Shown here: positions 25,368 to 34,972 of the stretch, piece by piece
How the letters are laid out: every line of letters starts with the position of its first letter
How positions within the stretch are numbered: position 1 is the stretch's first letter
Origin: Candidatus Izimoplasma sp. ZiA1
GTDB lineage: Bacteria > Bacillota_I > Bacilli_A > Izemoplasmatales > Izemoplasmataceae
Length of the DNA stretch: 64,000 nucleotides
Reading direction: 5' to 3'
NCBI GenBank assembly: GCA_002285055.1
Contig: NQYJ01000005.1
Location: forward strand, 35,897-99,896
Translations under genes and position numbers: made by a program
The notes under the pieces: generated by a model
Told to the model about the DNA's origin: nothing
The model's input: only the letters and a program-made list of their open reading frames with translations
Databases searched by the model: none

Positions 25368-26216
25368 ATGTTTATAAGCAATAATGTTGATATAATTCAT
25401 AAAAGTACATGCATTCCAAAGGAATTTGCTAAAAAATCATTATTTTACCATAAATCTTTTTATCAGTTAAGATTTAATAATGAGTATTCACTTAAATATG
25501 ACACGATGGATTCATATTATTTTTACTATGTAAATAGTGGTTCTTTTTTTGTTACTCTTAATAACCGTATTTATACATTAACAAAAAATGATTTATTACT
25601 AATCAAAAAAGGTGTTGATGTAACTATTTCTAGTAGTGATGCTGACTTATACGTTTTAGAGTTTGATGGTAAGCTTGCAGGAGATTATCTTTCAGAGATT
25701 GTTGATCCACAAAAAGCAGGAATATCGATGGTTGATTTTTCTGGAATTGTTATGTTCTTTATTAAATTAAAAGAATTAACATTACTTGATATTTTAAATG
25801 AAGTTTATGTTTCTTTAAGTATTGAGGCAATTCTTGTTGAGATATACACTAAAAAACATTACGGGATTGAAGATGGTTCAAAAAGTAATGCGATTATTCA
25901 AGCGATTTTTTATATCGAGCAAAATGTTAGTAATAAAATAACTCTTGATGAGTTATGTGAGTTTGTTGGGTATAGTGTTTTTCACTTCTCAAGATTATTT
26001 AAGAAAGAAGTGGGAATACCACCTTATGAGTATATTATTAAGTTCCGACTTGATCTTGCAAAACATTTGTTAATCACTACCACAGATACAGTAAGAGAGA
26101 TTGCTAGAAAGTGTGGGTATACTAGTGAAGTTAATTTTTATAATGTCTTTAAAAAAAGCACTTCTTTAACACCAATCCAGTTTAGAAAAGCAAAAATTAG
26201 GAAAGAGGAAAAGTAA
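25368..26216 (+). CDS. AraC-family transcriptional regulator
   Basis: A 282-residue regulator. The N-terminal half (about 1-150) is a cupin-like sensor region (YVNSGSFFVTLNNRIYTLTKNDLLLIKKG). The C-terminal third has two helix-turn-helix motifs: ITLDELCEFVGYSVFHFSRLFKKEVGIPPYEYI (about 194-226) and VREIARKCGYTSEVNFYNVFKKSTSLTPIQFRK (about 241-274). It is separated by one base from the GH38-like gene and so heads the glycan island, and is divergent from the sugar kinase operon; it probably controls both and senses an imported sugar. Confidence 0.9.
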   Translation: MFISNNVDIIHKSTCIPKEFAKKSLFYHKSFYQLRFNNEYSLKYDTMDSYYFYYVNSGSFFVTLNNRIYTLTKNDLLLIKKGVDVTISSSDADLYVLEFDGKLAGDYLSEIVDPQKAGISMVDFSGIVMFFIKLKELTLLDILNEVYVSLSIEAILVEIYTKKHYGIEDGSKSNAIIQAIFYIEQNVSNKITLDELCEFVGYSVFHFSRLFKKEVGIPPYEYIIKFRLDLAKHLLITTTDTVREIARKCGYTSEVNFYNVFKKSTSLTPIQFRKAKIRKEEK

Positions 26217-26217
26217 G

Positions 26218-28662
26218 ATGAAAATTTATTTAATGCATCAAACACATACTGATATCGGTTATACTGATCGCCAGGAAAAAATAACTAAATATCACATTGA
26301 TTATTTAAAACAAGCAATAGTTATTTCAGAAAAAATTGCAAATGGTGAAAAAGATATCTGGAAATCTTTTGTTTGGAATAATGAATCTTTTTGGATTATT
26401 GATACCTTCTTAAAACATGAATCAGAAGAATGGGTTAACAGATTAAAGCTTGCAATTCAAAGAAAACACATTGAAGTGACAGGGAATTATTTAAACCTGA
26501 CAGAACTAGTAGATTATGACGCTCTAAAGACCAAGATGAAAAAAGTAGAGGATTTTGCATTATTTACTGGTGTTAAAATCAACAGTGCTATTTCTATGGA
26601 TATCAATGGTTGGGGTTGGGGTTACTCTGATTTATTATATGAATCAGGAGTAACAAGATTTTTCACGAGTATCCATAACCACCACGGGTTTGTGCCATTC
26701 TTAAAAAAGCAAACTGCTTTTTACTGGGAAACTCCTAATAAAAATAAAGTATTAGTATGGAATGGTGATGTTTATAACCAAGGTAATGTATCTAAATTAG
26801 TTCCTAACGTCGTTGCTGATTTTACTAAAGGCCTCTTTAACACTAAAGCAATTATTGATGATGAACGTTTAACATACGCAAAAAAATGGTTTGATGATTA
26901 CATTAAAAGTTTAGAAAAAGAAGATTATAGCTATGACTTTTTACCGATATTAACAAAAGGGTTATTAGTTGATAACGCCCCACCTAATCCTCATATTATG
27001 GAGGCTATAACTCGATTTAATGAGTTATTTGGTGAACAGATAAATATTGAGTTAATCGGAATTAATGAATTCTTTGATAAACTTGAGAAGATGGATTTAG
27101 ACTTAAAAACATATAGTGGTGACTGGACTGATTGGTGGAGTGATGGTTTTATGTCAACACCAAGAGCTGTTTCCTTATATAAAGAAGCTCAAAGAAACTA
27201 CAAAAAAATATTGTCTTTAAAAAACAATGGATTTAACTTTGATCAAGAATTACTTACTAGTTTAGAAGAAAACATGATTATGTTCGCAGAACATACTTGG
27301 GGTTATTTCACTAGTGTTTCAGAACCTTGGAATAAAATGACAGTTAAACTTGAATCAAGAAACTGTATGTTTGCTGAACTTGCGAACAAATATGCAGATC
27401 AACTCCTAGATGATTATAAAGAAAAAACAGGAGAAATGATGAAAAGCGCAGGAAGACCAATGCGTTATAAAATCAAAAACCCATATAATTATGAACTGAA
27501 AAAACTTGTTAAAATATATATCAATTGGTGGGAAGACTTTATTGTTGATGAAGGTTATAAATTATATGATTTAGAATCAAATCAAGAGCTAGACTACCAA
27601 GAAATATTAGTAGATCAAAAAAGTAGAAAAGAAGTTAGAACTTATATTACTTTAGCCCCTTATGAAGAAAAAGTACTAGAGATTAGAAAACATAAAACAA
27701 CAAAAAGAGAAATGAGTATTGATCCCTTGTTCACAAGGGATGAAAGATATGATTTTAAAAGTCCTTACTTAAATAATGAAATTTATGCATCTCAATTTAA
27801 AATTGAATCACCATACTTTTTAATTGAATTTGAAAAAGACTTAGGGATTACAAAGTTGTTAGATAAAACAACTAATGAAAGTTTATTAAGATGTGATTCA
27901 GAAAACAGTCTTTTTACTCCTGTTTATGAGGTTAGTGAAGTCCAATATGATTATTTATTTGCACCTCAGGCAATGAGTGAAATAAGAAAAGATATTGGAA
28001 GAAATCGTAAACTGTTTAGTTCAATCATCCAAAGTGGTAAATTAGTTAACTCAAAAGTAATAGCTAATGGTCCAATATTTTCAAGAGTTCAACTTAAATA
28101 CCTTTTAAAAGGAACAATATACAGTGTTGTTGAAATTACACTTTATAAAGAAGAACCAATTATTGATTTTTCATATATTTTGGGGAAAGACACAGTCTGG
28201 GAACCTGAATCAATGTATTTATCTATACCACTAACAGTTGGTGAAAAAGAAGAACTATGGATCAACAAAAATGGAACTAATATAAGACCAAGAATTGATC
28301 AATTACCACAAACACTTACTAAGTTTTACACGATGAATAATGGGTACAGTTTAGTAACTAAAAACAAATCTCTAAATTTAGTTAGTATGGACGCACCATT
28401 ATTATATATGGGTTCACTAAAACCAGGAGAAATAAAACTTCATGGTGATAAAACTCTAAATAATACTGATGATCAATATATCTGGCTTATGAACAATTAC
28501 TGGGAAACTAATTTTAGTACATCTTTAGGTGGGTTTTACCAGTTTGATTTTTCAATGAATATTAACTACAAAACTAACAACGAAAGCGAAGCAATGGAAG
28601 AACTTAAAAAACTATCAAGTACTTTCCTTGTCTACCAGGTGAAAGATTATGACAAAGTATAA
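26218..28662 (+). CDS. Glycoside hydrolase family 38-like protein (putative alpha-mannosidase)
   Basis: An 814-residue protein without signal peptide, so cytoplasmic. The N-terminus LMHQTHTDIGYTDRQ gives the GH38 zinc ligands H10 and D12; SMDINGWGWG offers D128 as nucleophile and zinc ligand; AEHTWGYF gives H359. The order H-x-D, D, H is that of GH38 and GH57-like fold hydrolases. The C-terminal half is beta-rich, as in mannosidases. It would trim terminal sugars from imported oligosaccharides; mannose is suggested by two PMI genes in the window. Overall similarity is to a distant subgroup, so specificity may differ. It overlaps the next gene by 14 bases. Confidence 0.75.
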   Translation: MKIYLMHQTHTDIGYTDRQEKITKYHIDYLKQAIVISEKIANGEKDIWKSFVWNNESFWIIDTFLKHESEEWVNRLKLAIQRKHIEVTGNYLNLTELVDYDALKTKMKKVEDFALFTGVKINSAISMDINGWGWGYSDLLYESGVTRFFTSIHNHHGFVPFLKKQTAFYWETPNKNKVLVWNGDVYNQGNVSKLVPNVVADFTKGLFNTKAIIDDERLTYAKKWFDDYIKSLEKEDYSYDFLPILTKGLLVDNAPPNPHIMEAITRFNELFGEQINIELIGINEFFDKLEKMDLDLKTYSGDWTDWWSDGFMSTPRAVSLYKEAQRNYKKILSLKNNGFNFDQELLTSLEENMIMFAEHTWGYFTSVSEPWNKMTVKLESRNCMFAELANKYADQLLDDYKEKTGEMMKSAGRPMRYKIKNPYNYELKKLVKIYINWWEDFIVDEGYKLYDLESNQELDYQEILVDQKSRKEVRTYITLAPYEEKVLEIRKHKTTKREMSIDPLFTRDERYDFKSPYLNNEIYASQFKIESPYFLIEFEKDLGITKLLDKTTNESLLRCDSENSLFTPVYEVSEVQYDYLFAPQAMSEIRKDIGRNRKLFSSIIQSGKLVNSKVIANGPIFSRVQLKYLLKGTIYSVVEITLYKEEPIIDFSYILGKDTVWEPESMYLSIPLTVGEKEELWINKNGTNIRPRIDQLPQTLTKFYTMNNGYSLVTKNKSLNLVSMDAPLLYMGSLKPGEIKLHGDKTLNNTDDQYIWLMNNYWETNFSTSLGGFYQFDFSMNINYKTNNESEAMEELKKLSSTFLVYQVKDYDKV

Positions 28663-30805
28663 AAACACAATACTAATAATAGTTTTACTATTAGTGCTTA
28701 GTGGCTGTAAAAAAACAGAAACACCAATTATTGAAGATCCATTAAAAGATTTAGTCAACATAAGTGAAGTTGAAACATGTTATTACGAATTAACAAATTA
28801 TTTTGAAGATGAAATAGTGATTGAAGATATAAACACAAAAACATCTACAATCACAGGTAGTAAAGATAACTTTAAAAATATTTGTAAGGATAAAACAAGT
28901 AATCCTCTTATCTTTTCAGACTCATCATTAAAATCATACTCAATTGAGTTTACACTAGATGCTATATACCCACTAAAAGCTCTTGAGTTAACTAATTACT
29001 TAGGTGATGATACATTATCACTTAAAACAATTGATATTGAATTATCACTTGATGGTTTTAAGTTTGATAAAGTATATGATGACTTAACACTTAATAATCA
29101 AACACTAAACGAAATAACATTAAACAATAATATGGCAAAAAAAATTAGAATTAGTTTTAAAAATGAAATAGGTATTGGTAATTACGGTGGAGATTATTAC
29201 GCGATTAACGACCTAAGAGTAATTCTTGGTGAAGGTGTAATTGTAAAAGAAGATGAAGTACTATCAAATGCTTTTTTAAGATATAGTGGATGGAGTGGAG
29301 CTGATGGAATCTTCTCATTTAATTTAACTAATGGAAATGATACTGTAGGAGCAGTTGAAAACACTACAGGATTTGTTTTTAGTGATACATTTATAGGAAA
29401 TGTTAATGAAGAAACTTTATTACGTTCTAACTTTAGTATGATCAACAACACATTTGGTTATTTAAACACAGGTGATGTTAATTATGAAAACATGGAATTT
29501 GATTATGATTTAACTACTAACAACATTCCAAAAAGTATCTTTTTACCAGATGATTTTATTGGTTATGATGAATCGAATATCATCAACAATATCGGTTTAG
29601 ACTTTTATAACACAAGTGATGCCTTACTAACTAATATTGGTAATGGTAATATGTGGTTGAGCAGTGAAACAACAGATCAAGAAATTATCTTTGACTTAAA
29701 AGATATAAAAGATGTTACTGATATATATATATGGAATTACAATGATGAAACAAAATATGGAGTTAAAAACATCAATATTAAATCATCAGTTGATGGAATA
29801 ACATATATCGATGTTTCAAGTGAAGTGGTTTTAGAAGCTAGTGGTGAACTTGGTAGCGAATATTCAAATAAATTCACAATTAATCAAACTGAAATTAGAT
29901 ATTTAAAACTTGAATTATTATCTAACTACGAAGAAACAACAACTCATTATGGAATTGGAAAAGTAATGCTATTTAATAATGACGACTTCATATATCCAAG
30001 TGTTAATGCTACTTCAAGAATAGAAGAAATCACTGGGACAGAACATTCATCAAGATTATGGATCCAAGATGGTGTTGTTATTGATGATTACTTATACTTA
30101 TATCCAATCTTAGTAAAAGACTATGAAATGTTCTTTAAAGTATTTAAGACGGGAATTATTCAAGTACCAATTGTAGATGAAAGATTAGATTACGATAACC
30201 TAGTATACTATGATGCTAATCTTCGCTCTGTAAGCGAAGATGGTGGTGATATCTTTTATGGTGCTGGTGTCTTAAACATGTCAGAAAACAGTGGGTACAC
30301 TAATCCTGATGGTTATATATATGTATATGGTTATAAAGATTTACACGGTAGAAACCTAACAGTTTCAAGAGTATTACCAGAAGATATATTAGATATGAAT
30401 AAGTATGAGTATTTTAATGGAACAACATTTACTAAAAACATAAACGATTCAGCACCACTAATTGAAGGTGTAAGCGCAGAATTAAGTGTAACGTATATGG
30501 AAGAAGGAATGTTTGCAGGTAAATATGTTTTAGTTGTAATGGAAAATACTACTAGTGGTGTAATAAGTTACAGTCTAAGTGACACACCCTATGGACCATT
30601 TACTGATTATGTAGAACTATATAAAACGAATGAATCAAGTTATTTAGATGCTTTTACATATAACGCAAAAATGCATCCATCATTATCAGAGGTTGGAAAT
30701 TATTTGATCTCATATAATGTAAATACAACAAACGCATTTAAATTATCAAACGCTGATATTTACCGTCCTAGATTTATTAGAGTAATTGAAGTTAAAAAAC
30801 ATTAA
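28649..30805 (+). CDS. Secreted lipoprotein, largest of three paralogues with an inserted discoidin-like domain
   Basis: A 718-residue lipoprotein with lipobox VLSGC (C20). I do not know the family by name. It shares with the two following genes the blocks SGWSGADGIFSFNL, FVFSDTFIGNV, WIQDGVVIDDYLYLYPILV, GYIYVYGYKD, TYNAKMHPSLS and NADIYRPRFIRV. These repeated beta-strand blocks look like a beta-propeller of the kind found in glycan-active enzymes (visual judgement). A segment from about 325 to 450 (DLKDIKDVTDIYIWNYND to YGIGKVMLFN) resembles an F5/8 type C carbohydrate-binding domain inserted into the core, and an earlier region (about 75-190) looks similar. It should act outside the cell on a glycan. 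Confidence 0.65.
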   Translation: MTKYKNTILIIVLLLVLSGCKKTETPIIEDPLKDLVNISEVETCYYELTNYFEDEIVIEDINTKTSTITGSKDNFKNICKDKTSNPLIFSDSSLKSYSIEFTLDAIYPLKALELTNYLGDDTLSLKTIDIELSLDGFKFDKVYDDLTLNNQTLNEITLNNNMAKKIRISFKNEIGIGNYGGDYYAINDLRVILGEGVIVKEDEVLSNAFLRYSGWSGADGIFSFNLTNGNDTVGAVENTTGFVFSDTFIGNVNEETLLRSNFSMINNTFGYLNTGDVNYENMEFDYDLTTNNIPKSIFLPDDFIGYDESNIINNIGLDFYNTSDALLTNIGNGNMWLSSETTDQEIIFDLKDIKDVTDIYIWNYNDETKYGVKNINIKSSVDGITYIDVSSEVVLEASGELGSEYSNKFTINQTEIRYLKLELLSNYEETTTHYGIGKVMLFNNDDFIYPSVNATSRIEEITGTEHSSRLWIQDGVVIDDYLYLYPILVKDYEMFFKVFKTGIIQVPIVDERLDYDNLVYYDANLRSVSEDGGDIFYGAGVLNMSENSGYTNPDGYIYVYGYKDLHGRNLTVSRVLPEDILDMNKYEYFNGTTFTKNINDSAPLIEGVSAELSVTYMEEGMFAGKYVLVVMENTTSGVISYSLSDTPYGPFTDYVELYKTNESSYLDAFTYNAKMHPSLSEVGNYLISYNVNTTNAFKLSNADIYRPRFIRVIEVKKH

Positions 30806-30810
30806 AACAA

Positions 30811-30857
30811 AAAACACTAAGGGAGAAAAATAAGCTTTTTTTCTTAGTGTTTTTTTT
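30811..30857 (+). terminator. Long terminator after the lipoprotein gene
   Basis: AAAACACTAAG (30811-30821) pairs with CTTAGTGTTTT (30843-30853); an inner A-rich/T-rich part can extend the stem. It ends in seven or more T. Confidence 0.85.
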
Positions 30858-30972
30858 GACAATATTTAATATGATTATCCAATTATCTATCATAAATAAC
30901 GGTGCTATACTGCTTAAAAAGTTATATATCTTGCTTATATCACTTTGAAGTAGTGAAGTTTATATATTAAAC

Positions 30973-31001
30973 TGTTATAATGTTTTATGTAAGCGTTATT
31001 A
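30973..31001 (+). promoter_or_regulatory. Promoter with cre-like site before the second paralogue
   Basis: Extended -10 TGTTATAAT with TATAAT at 30976-30981. Seven bases downstream, TGTAAGCGTTATTA (30988-31001) matches the cre consensus except one base, at the transcription start. TTTATGT (30984-30990) and ACATAAA (31002-31008) form an inverted repeat around it. Catabolite repression of the downstream importer genes is likely. Confidence 0.65.
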
Positions 31002-31020
31002 ACATAAACGAGGTGTGAAT

Positions 31021-32853
31021 ATGAAAATTAATGACATATTATATAATGGCTTAGTTGAGGGCAATAAAGAACTAGAAATTGACCTTTTAGCATATTATCC
31101 AATTGGTAAAATAGAGAGTGATAATGAGATAGAATTACACTATCTTTTACATGATAGATGGGAAAAAACAAGTAATCCCAAAAGTCTAAATAACCAAACA
31201 GCAAGATTTATTAGAATTTTAGCAAGACAAGATACACTAGTAAAAATTAGACTGGGTATGGGTTATATTGCTTATGAGGAAAAAGCCTATACTGATGCTT
31301 TTAAAAACAAGTCCGGTTGGACTGGTGGCGATGGAATATTTAGTTTTAATATTAAGAATGGTAATGATTCATATAACCAAGAAGATAGTAAAACAGTATT
31401 TGTCTTTGGAGATACCTTTGTTGGTGAAATCTCAAATGAAGATGATCGAAGAGTTCCACCAATCTTAATGCCAAATAATACATTAGCTTATGTTGATGGT
31501 TTTGATACAAAGAATGTAAGCTTTGAAATTAATACTGATAATGAAAATCAAGTTTGTGCATTTTTTAACCCAGATAATAGTTCTTTATATGAAGGTTATA
31601 CAGCACTAAACCTAGTTGATTATTCTCTTGATAATATAAATCCTTATTTATCAGGATATAATCCTCATAAACTTGAACTTGAGTTTAAGTTCCCTACAGA
31701 ATTTTTTATTGATTATATCGATATCTATAACTATTTTGATAAAGATCATATCGAGTATAATCCTCAAAGAAGAGGGTTTAAAGATATTAGTATTTTACTC
31801 AATGTAGATAATAAATACACTATGTTTAAAGAAATATCACTTGGTAAAAGCAACTCACTAAGTGACTACCAAGAAATCATTATAGGTAAAAAAATTAAAG
31901 GTTTTAAAATAGTTGTTGATATGAGTAATGATAGTGGTAACTATCAAGATCAATCAGAAGATTTAACTTTATATGGTTTAAATAAAGTTAAGGTTTTCTC
32001 TAATAAACAACTATTAAAAGATATTGAAGTAAATACTAACAATGTTTTAAATAAAACTAAAAAACATGCATGGTTCTGGTTGCAAGATGGTGTAGTTATT
32101 AATGAAGATTTATATTTTCTTCCATTATTAGTTGAACCTGACTTAACACAAAAAGAAGGTATGCAATTTAAAATATCAGGTGTTTCTTTAATTAAAGTTC
32201 CAATTATTAATGAAGTATTAGATACTTCAAAACAAACTCAAAAAAGAACTCCGCTATTTTATCAAAGTGAAAGTGGATATCAAATAATATATGGTAATGC
32301 AATTATGCCTTTAACAAAACAATCAGGCAATATGTATGCTGATGGTTATATATATGTATATGGATATATAACTGAAAACTATATAAGAAAGCTTGTAGTT
32401 TCAAGAGTTCTTGAAAAGGATTTTGAAAATATTGATTTATGGGAATATTTTGATGGTGTAGGTTACTCGAAAAACATGTTTGATTCAGCTCCAATTCTTG
32501 AACATATCTCTTGTGAGATGAGTGTATCACCAATCACAAAAGGGATTAATAAAGGTAAGTTTGTTGCGATATATCAGTATGATGTTAATTCAAGTAAAAT
32601 TGCTTATTCAATTGGCGACACACCAGTTGGACCATTTAGTGAACCAACTATATTTTATTCAACTGAAAACATTATCTCAAAATATGGGAATACAACGTAT
32701 ACATATAATGCCAAAGCTCATCCACATTTATCTTTAGAGAATGAGTTATTAGTTTCATATAATGTTAATACATATCAAATGGAACATCATGAAAAAGATG
32801 GCGATGTATATAGACCAAGATTTATTAAACTTGTTGAAATAGAAAATGAGTAA
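31021..32853 (+). CDS. Cytoplasmic paralogue of the propeller-like family, medium length
   Basis: A 610-residue protein related over most of its length to the lipoprotein at 28649, but with no signal peptide. Shared blocks are SGWTGGDGIFSFNI, FVFGDTFVGEI, WLQDGVVINEDLYFLPLLV, GYIYVYGYIT, YNAKAHPHLS and GDVYRPRFIKLVEI. It also keeps an inserted discoidin-like stretch (about 220-340). The conserved aspartates in GGDG, GDTF and LQDG are candidates for active or metal-binding residues. Being intracellular, it may act on oligosaccharide after import by the transporter encoded next. The ATG at 31021 follows AGGTGTG; a GTG at 31015 is part of that site. Confidence 0.65.
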   Translation: MKINDILYNGLVEGNKELEIDLLAYYPIGKIESDNEIELHYLLHDRWEKTSNPKSLNNQTARFIRILARQDTLVKIRLGMGYIAYEEKAYTDAFKNKSGWTGGDGIFSFNIKNGNDSYNQEDSKTVFVFGDTFVGEISNEDDRRVPPILMPNNTLAYVDGFDTKNVSFEINTDNENQVCAFFNPDNSSLYEGYTALNLVDYSLDNINPYLSGYNPHKLELEFKFPTEFFIDYIDIYNYFDKDHIEYNPQRRGFKDISILLNVDNKYTMFKEISLGKSNSLSDYQEIIIGKKIKGFKIVVDMSNDSGNYQDQSEDLTLYGLNKVKVFSNKQLLKDIEVNTNNVLNKTKKHAWFWLQDGVVINEDLYFLPLLVEPDLTQKEGMQFKISGVSLIKVPIINEVLDTSKQTQKRTPLFYQSESGYQIIYGNAIMPLTKQSGNMYADGYIYVYGYITENYIRKLVVSRVLEKDFENIDLWEYFDGVGYSKNMFDSAPILEHISCEMSVSPITKGINKGKFVAIYQYDVNSSKIAYSIGDTPVGPFSEPTIFYSTENIISKYGNTTYTYNAKAHPHLSLENELLVSYNVNTYQMEHHEKDGDVYRPRFIKLVEIENE

Positions 32854-34066
32854 ATATAATAAAGAGTCAATTAATGGTTATTCATACTTTACTTTTGATA
32901 ATATCTATAAATTTAAAAGTTTAATATTTAAAAATCAAGATGAAGTGGTTTATGCTTCAATTGATAACATAAACTTTGAAGTTATTAGAAATATAAATGG
33001 GTTTTATCAAACATTTAAAGTGTTTGGAGATAATGACATCATTGATTTTATAATTGATAAAAGTTTTAGTATAGAAACTGATCATGAATCAACAAAAGGG
33101 TTTATAAAAAACTCAGGTTGGACAGGAGCAGATGGAGTTTATAGCTTTGAACTAGGAACTAATGTCTATTGGTACTTCAGTGATACATTTATTGGTGAAG
33201 TTGATAAAACAACAAGAAAACGTGTGCCTGGTTTTAAGATGATTAATAACTCTGTTGGTAAATCATCTCTTAATAATATCTTTGATATTGAGTTTAAATA
33301 TAATCAAGACAATAATGTTCCTTCATCTATCTTTGTCCCTAATGATGGAAGCTATTTATGGCTTCAAGATGGAGTTATTGATAATTCTAAATTTTATATA
33401 ACTGCGCTAAATGTTAAAGATCCGGTTGTTAAAGATGAATGGTTTAGGGTTGTTGGTGCTAAGTTAATTGAATTACCAATAATTAACAATGTTCCTGATT
33501 ATAATAACTACACAATTATGGATAAATCATTACTTTTTGAACATGGTAGTTTAACTTACACATTTGGTGCTTCAATCCTTAATAATAAAGAGATTGATGG
33601 TTATATATATGTCTTTGGATATGACTCTAACATATCAAGAAATATGATATGTTTTAGAACAAAGGATATAGCTAATCAATTATCTTATGAGTATTTACTT
33701 GAAGATGGTTATAGTAAAACAATAAACAAGAATTTTAAAACTTTAGCTAAAAATATCGCGTGTGAGTTTAGAGTTATTTATGATGATGACATCTATAAAA
33801 TAGCTTATACCTTTGGTAGCTTAAGTAGTGATATTGTATATGGAGAAACACTAAATATTGAAGATGGGTTTTTAAATACAGAGTTAATTTATAGATGTAA
33901 TGAACATCTAGAAAATAAAACAACAATTACTTATAACGCAAAACTACATAAGTTTAGCAATACATCAGATTTGTATTTAACATATAATGTTAATACATTA
34001 GATAATGATGAACATATAAATGCAAACATTTACTACCCAAGGGTACTAAAACTAAAAAAAGGTTAG
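32846..34066 (+). CDS. Cytoplasmic paralogue of the propeller-like family, minimal form
   Basis: A 406-residue protein, the shortest of the trio. It has the core blocks SGWTGADGVYSFEL, FSDTFIGEV, WLQDGVIDNSKFYITAL, GYIYVFGYDS, YNAKLHKFS and ANIYYPRVLKL, but lacks the inserted discoidin-like segment: the sequence passes directly from FVPNDG to WLQDGV near residue 170. It therefore defines the catalytic or binding core of the family. No signal peptide. Its ATG overlaps the end of the preceding gene by eight bases, so the two are translated together. Function unknown; a glycosidase or glycan-binding role follows only from the neighbours. Confidence 0.65.
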   Translation: MSKYNKESINGYSYFTFDNIYKFKSLIFKNQDEVVYASIDNINFEVIRNINGFYQTFKVFGDNDIIDFIIDKSFSIETDHESTKGFIKNSGWTGADGVYSFELGTNVYWYFSDTFIGEVDKTTRKRVPGFKMINNSVGKSSLNNIFDIEFKYNQDNNVPSSIFVPNDGSYLWLQDGVIDNSKFYITALNVKDPVVKDEWFRVVGAKLIELPIINNVPDYNNYTIMDKSLLFEHGSLTYTFGASILNNKEIDGYIYVFGYDSNISRNMICFRTKDIANQLSYEYLLEDGYSKTINKNFKTLAKNIACEFRVIYDDDIYKIAYTFGSLSSDIVYGETLNIEDGFLNTELIYRCNEHLENKTTITYNAKLHKFSNTSDLYLTYNVNTLDNDEHINANIYYPRVLKLKKG

Positions 34067-34073
34067 TGATTCT

Positions 34074-34958
34074 ATGTTAGAAAATGAAAAAGAAGTGGTT
34101 TATAAAAAACCAAAATACACAAGAAAACAAAAGAAACTATTTAAAGCTATCTTTATGCACATCGTGCTTGCTTTTATTAGTTTACTATTTATCTTTCCAT
34201 TTTTATGGATGCTTTTTACAGCACTTAAGACTCGTCCTGAGTTATTAGAAGGGTTTAATCAATTTTTACCAAAAGATCCTCAATGGGTTAACTTTAAAAT
34301 TGCTGTTACAACAGTTCCCTTCTTAACATATCTGAAGAACAGTTTAATAATTGTTGTCTTAGCAGTAACTGGAACATTGATTTCATCAACAGTAACAGCT
34401 TACGCATTTGCAAGATTAAAATGGCCTGGTAGAGATACATTCTTTATCGTCATGTTAGCGACAATGATGATACCAATGCAAGTACTCTTAATCCCTACTT
34501 ATATAATGTACTCCAAGATAGGGTGGCTTGGAACTAGATTACCATTAATCGTACCATTCTTCTTTGGTGGTGGTAGTGCGTTTTATATCTTTATGTTAAG
34601 ACAGTTCTTTAAAGGTATACCTAAAGTGTTAACTGAAAGTGCAATTATTGATGGGGCTTCTCATTTTAAAATCTTTCTTAAGATCATGTTACCACTAAGT
34701 GTACCAGCCTTAGTAACTGTTGCCTTGTTTACATTTATGATGGTTTGGAATGATTATTTTGGACCTCTAATATATTTATCAGATCCGGATCAATGGACTT
34801 TAGCACTTGGATTAAAAGCGTTCCAAGGGCAGTTTACTAATAGGTTTGATTTAATGATGGCTGCATCAATCTTAGTTATGTTGCCAACAATAGTAATATT
34901 CTTTTTTGCTCAAAAACAATTTATTGAAGGAATTACATTCTCAGGAATTAAAGGATAA
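34074..34958 (+). CDS. Carbohydrate ABC importer permease, MalG/CUT1 type
   Basis: A 294-residue inner-membrane permease with six membrane helices. The EAA loop ESAIIDGASHFKIFLKIMLPLSVPAL (about 200) is the coupling site for the ATPase. It starts with a charged cytoplasmic tail, then FPFLWMLFTALK, the usual start of MalG-like subunits. It imports oligosaccharides with the binding protein and MalF-type permease encoded next. It follows the propeller-like gene by seven bases. The MalG-first order is reversed relative to the common binding protein-MalF-MalG order. Confidence 0.92.
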   Translation: MLENEKEVVYKKPKYTRKQKKLFKAIFMHIVLAFISLLFIFPFLWMLFTALKTRPELLEGFNQFLPKDPQWVNFKIAVTTVPFLTYLKNSLIIVVLAVTGTLISSTVTAYAFARLKWPGRDTFFIVMLATMMIPMQVLLIPTYIMYSKIGWLGTRLPLIVPFFFGGGSAFYIFMLRQFFKGIPKVLTESAIIDGASHFKIFLKIMLPLSVPALVTVALFTFMMVWNDYFGPLIYLSDPDQWTLALGLKAFQGQFTNRFDLMMAASILVMLPTIVIFFFAQKQFIEGITFSGIKG

Positions 34959-34972
34959 AAGGAGTGAACGAT

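Noticed and set aside
32303..32737. Small open frames on both strands inside the second propeller-like gene
   Set aside because: No ribosome binding sites and atypical composition; they are shadows of the real frame.
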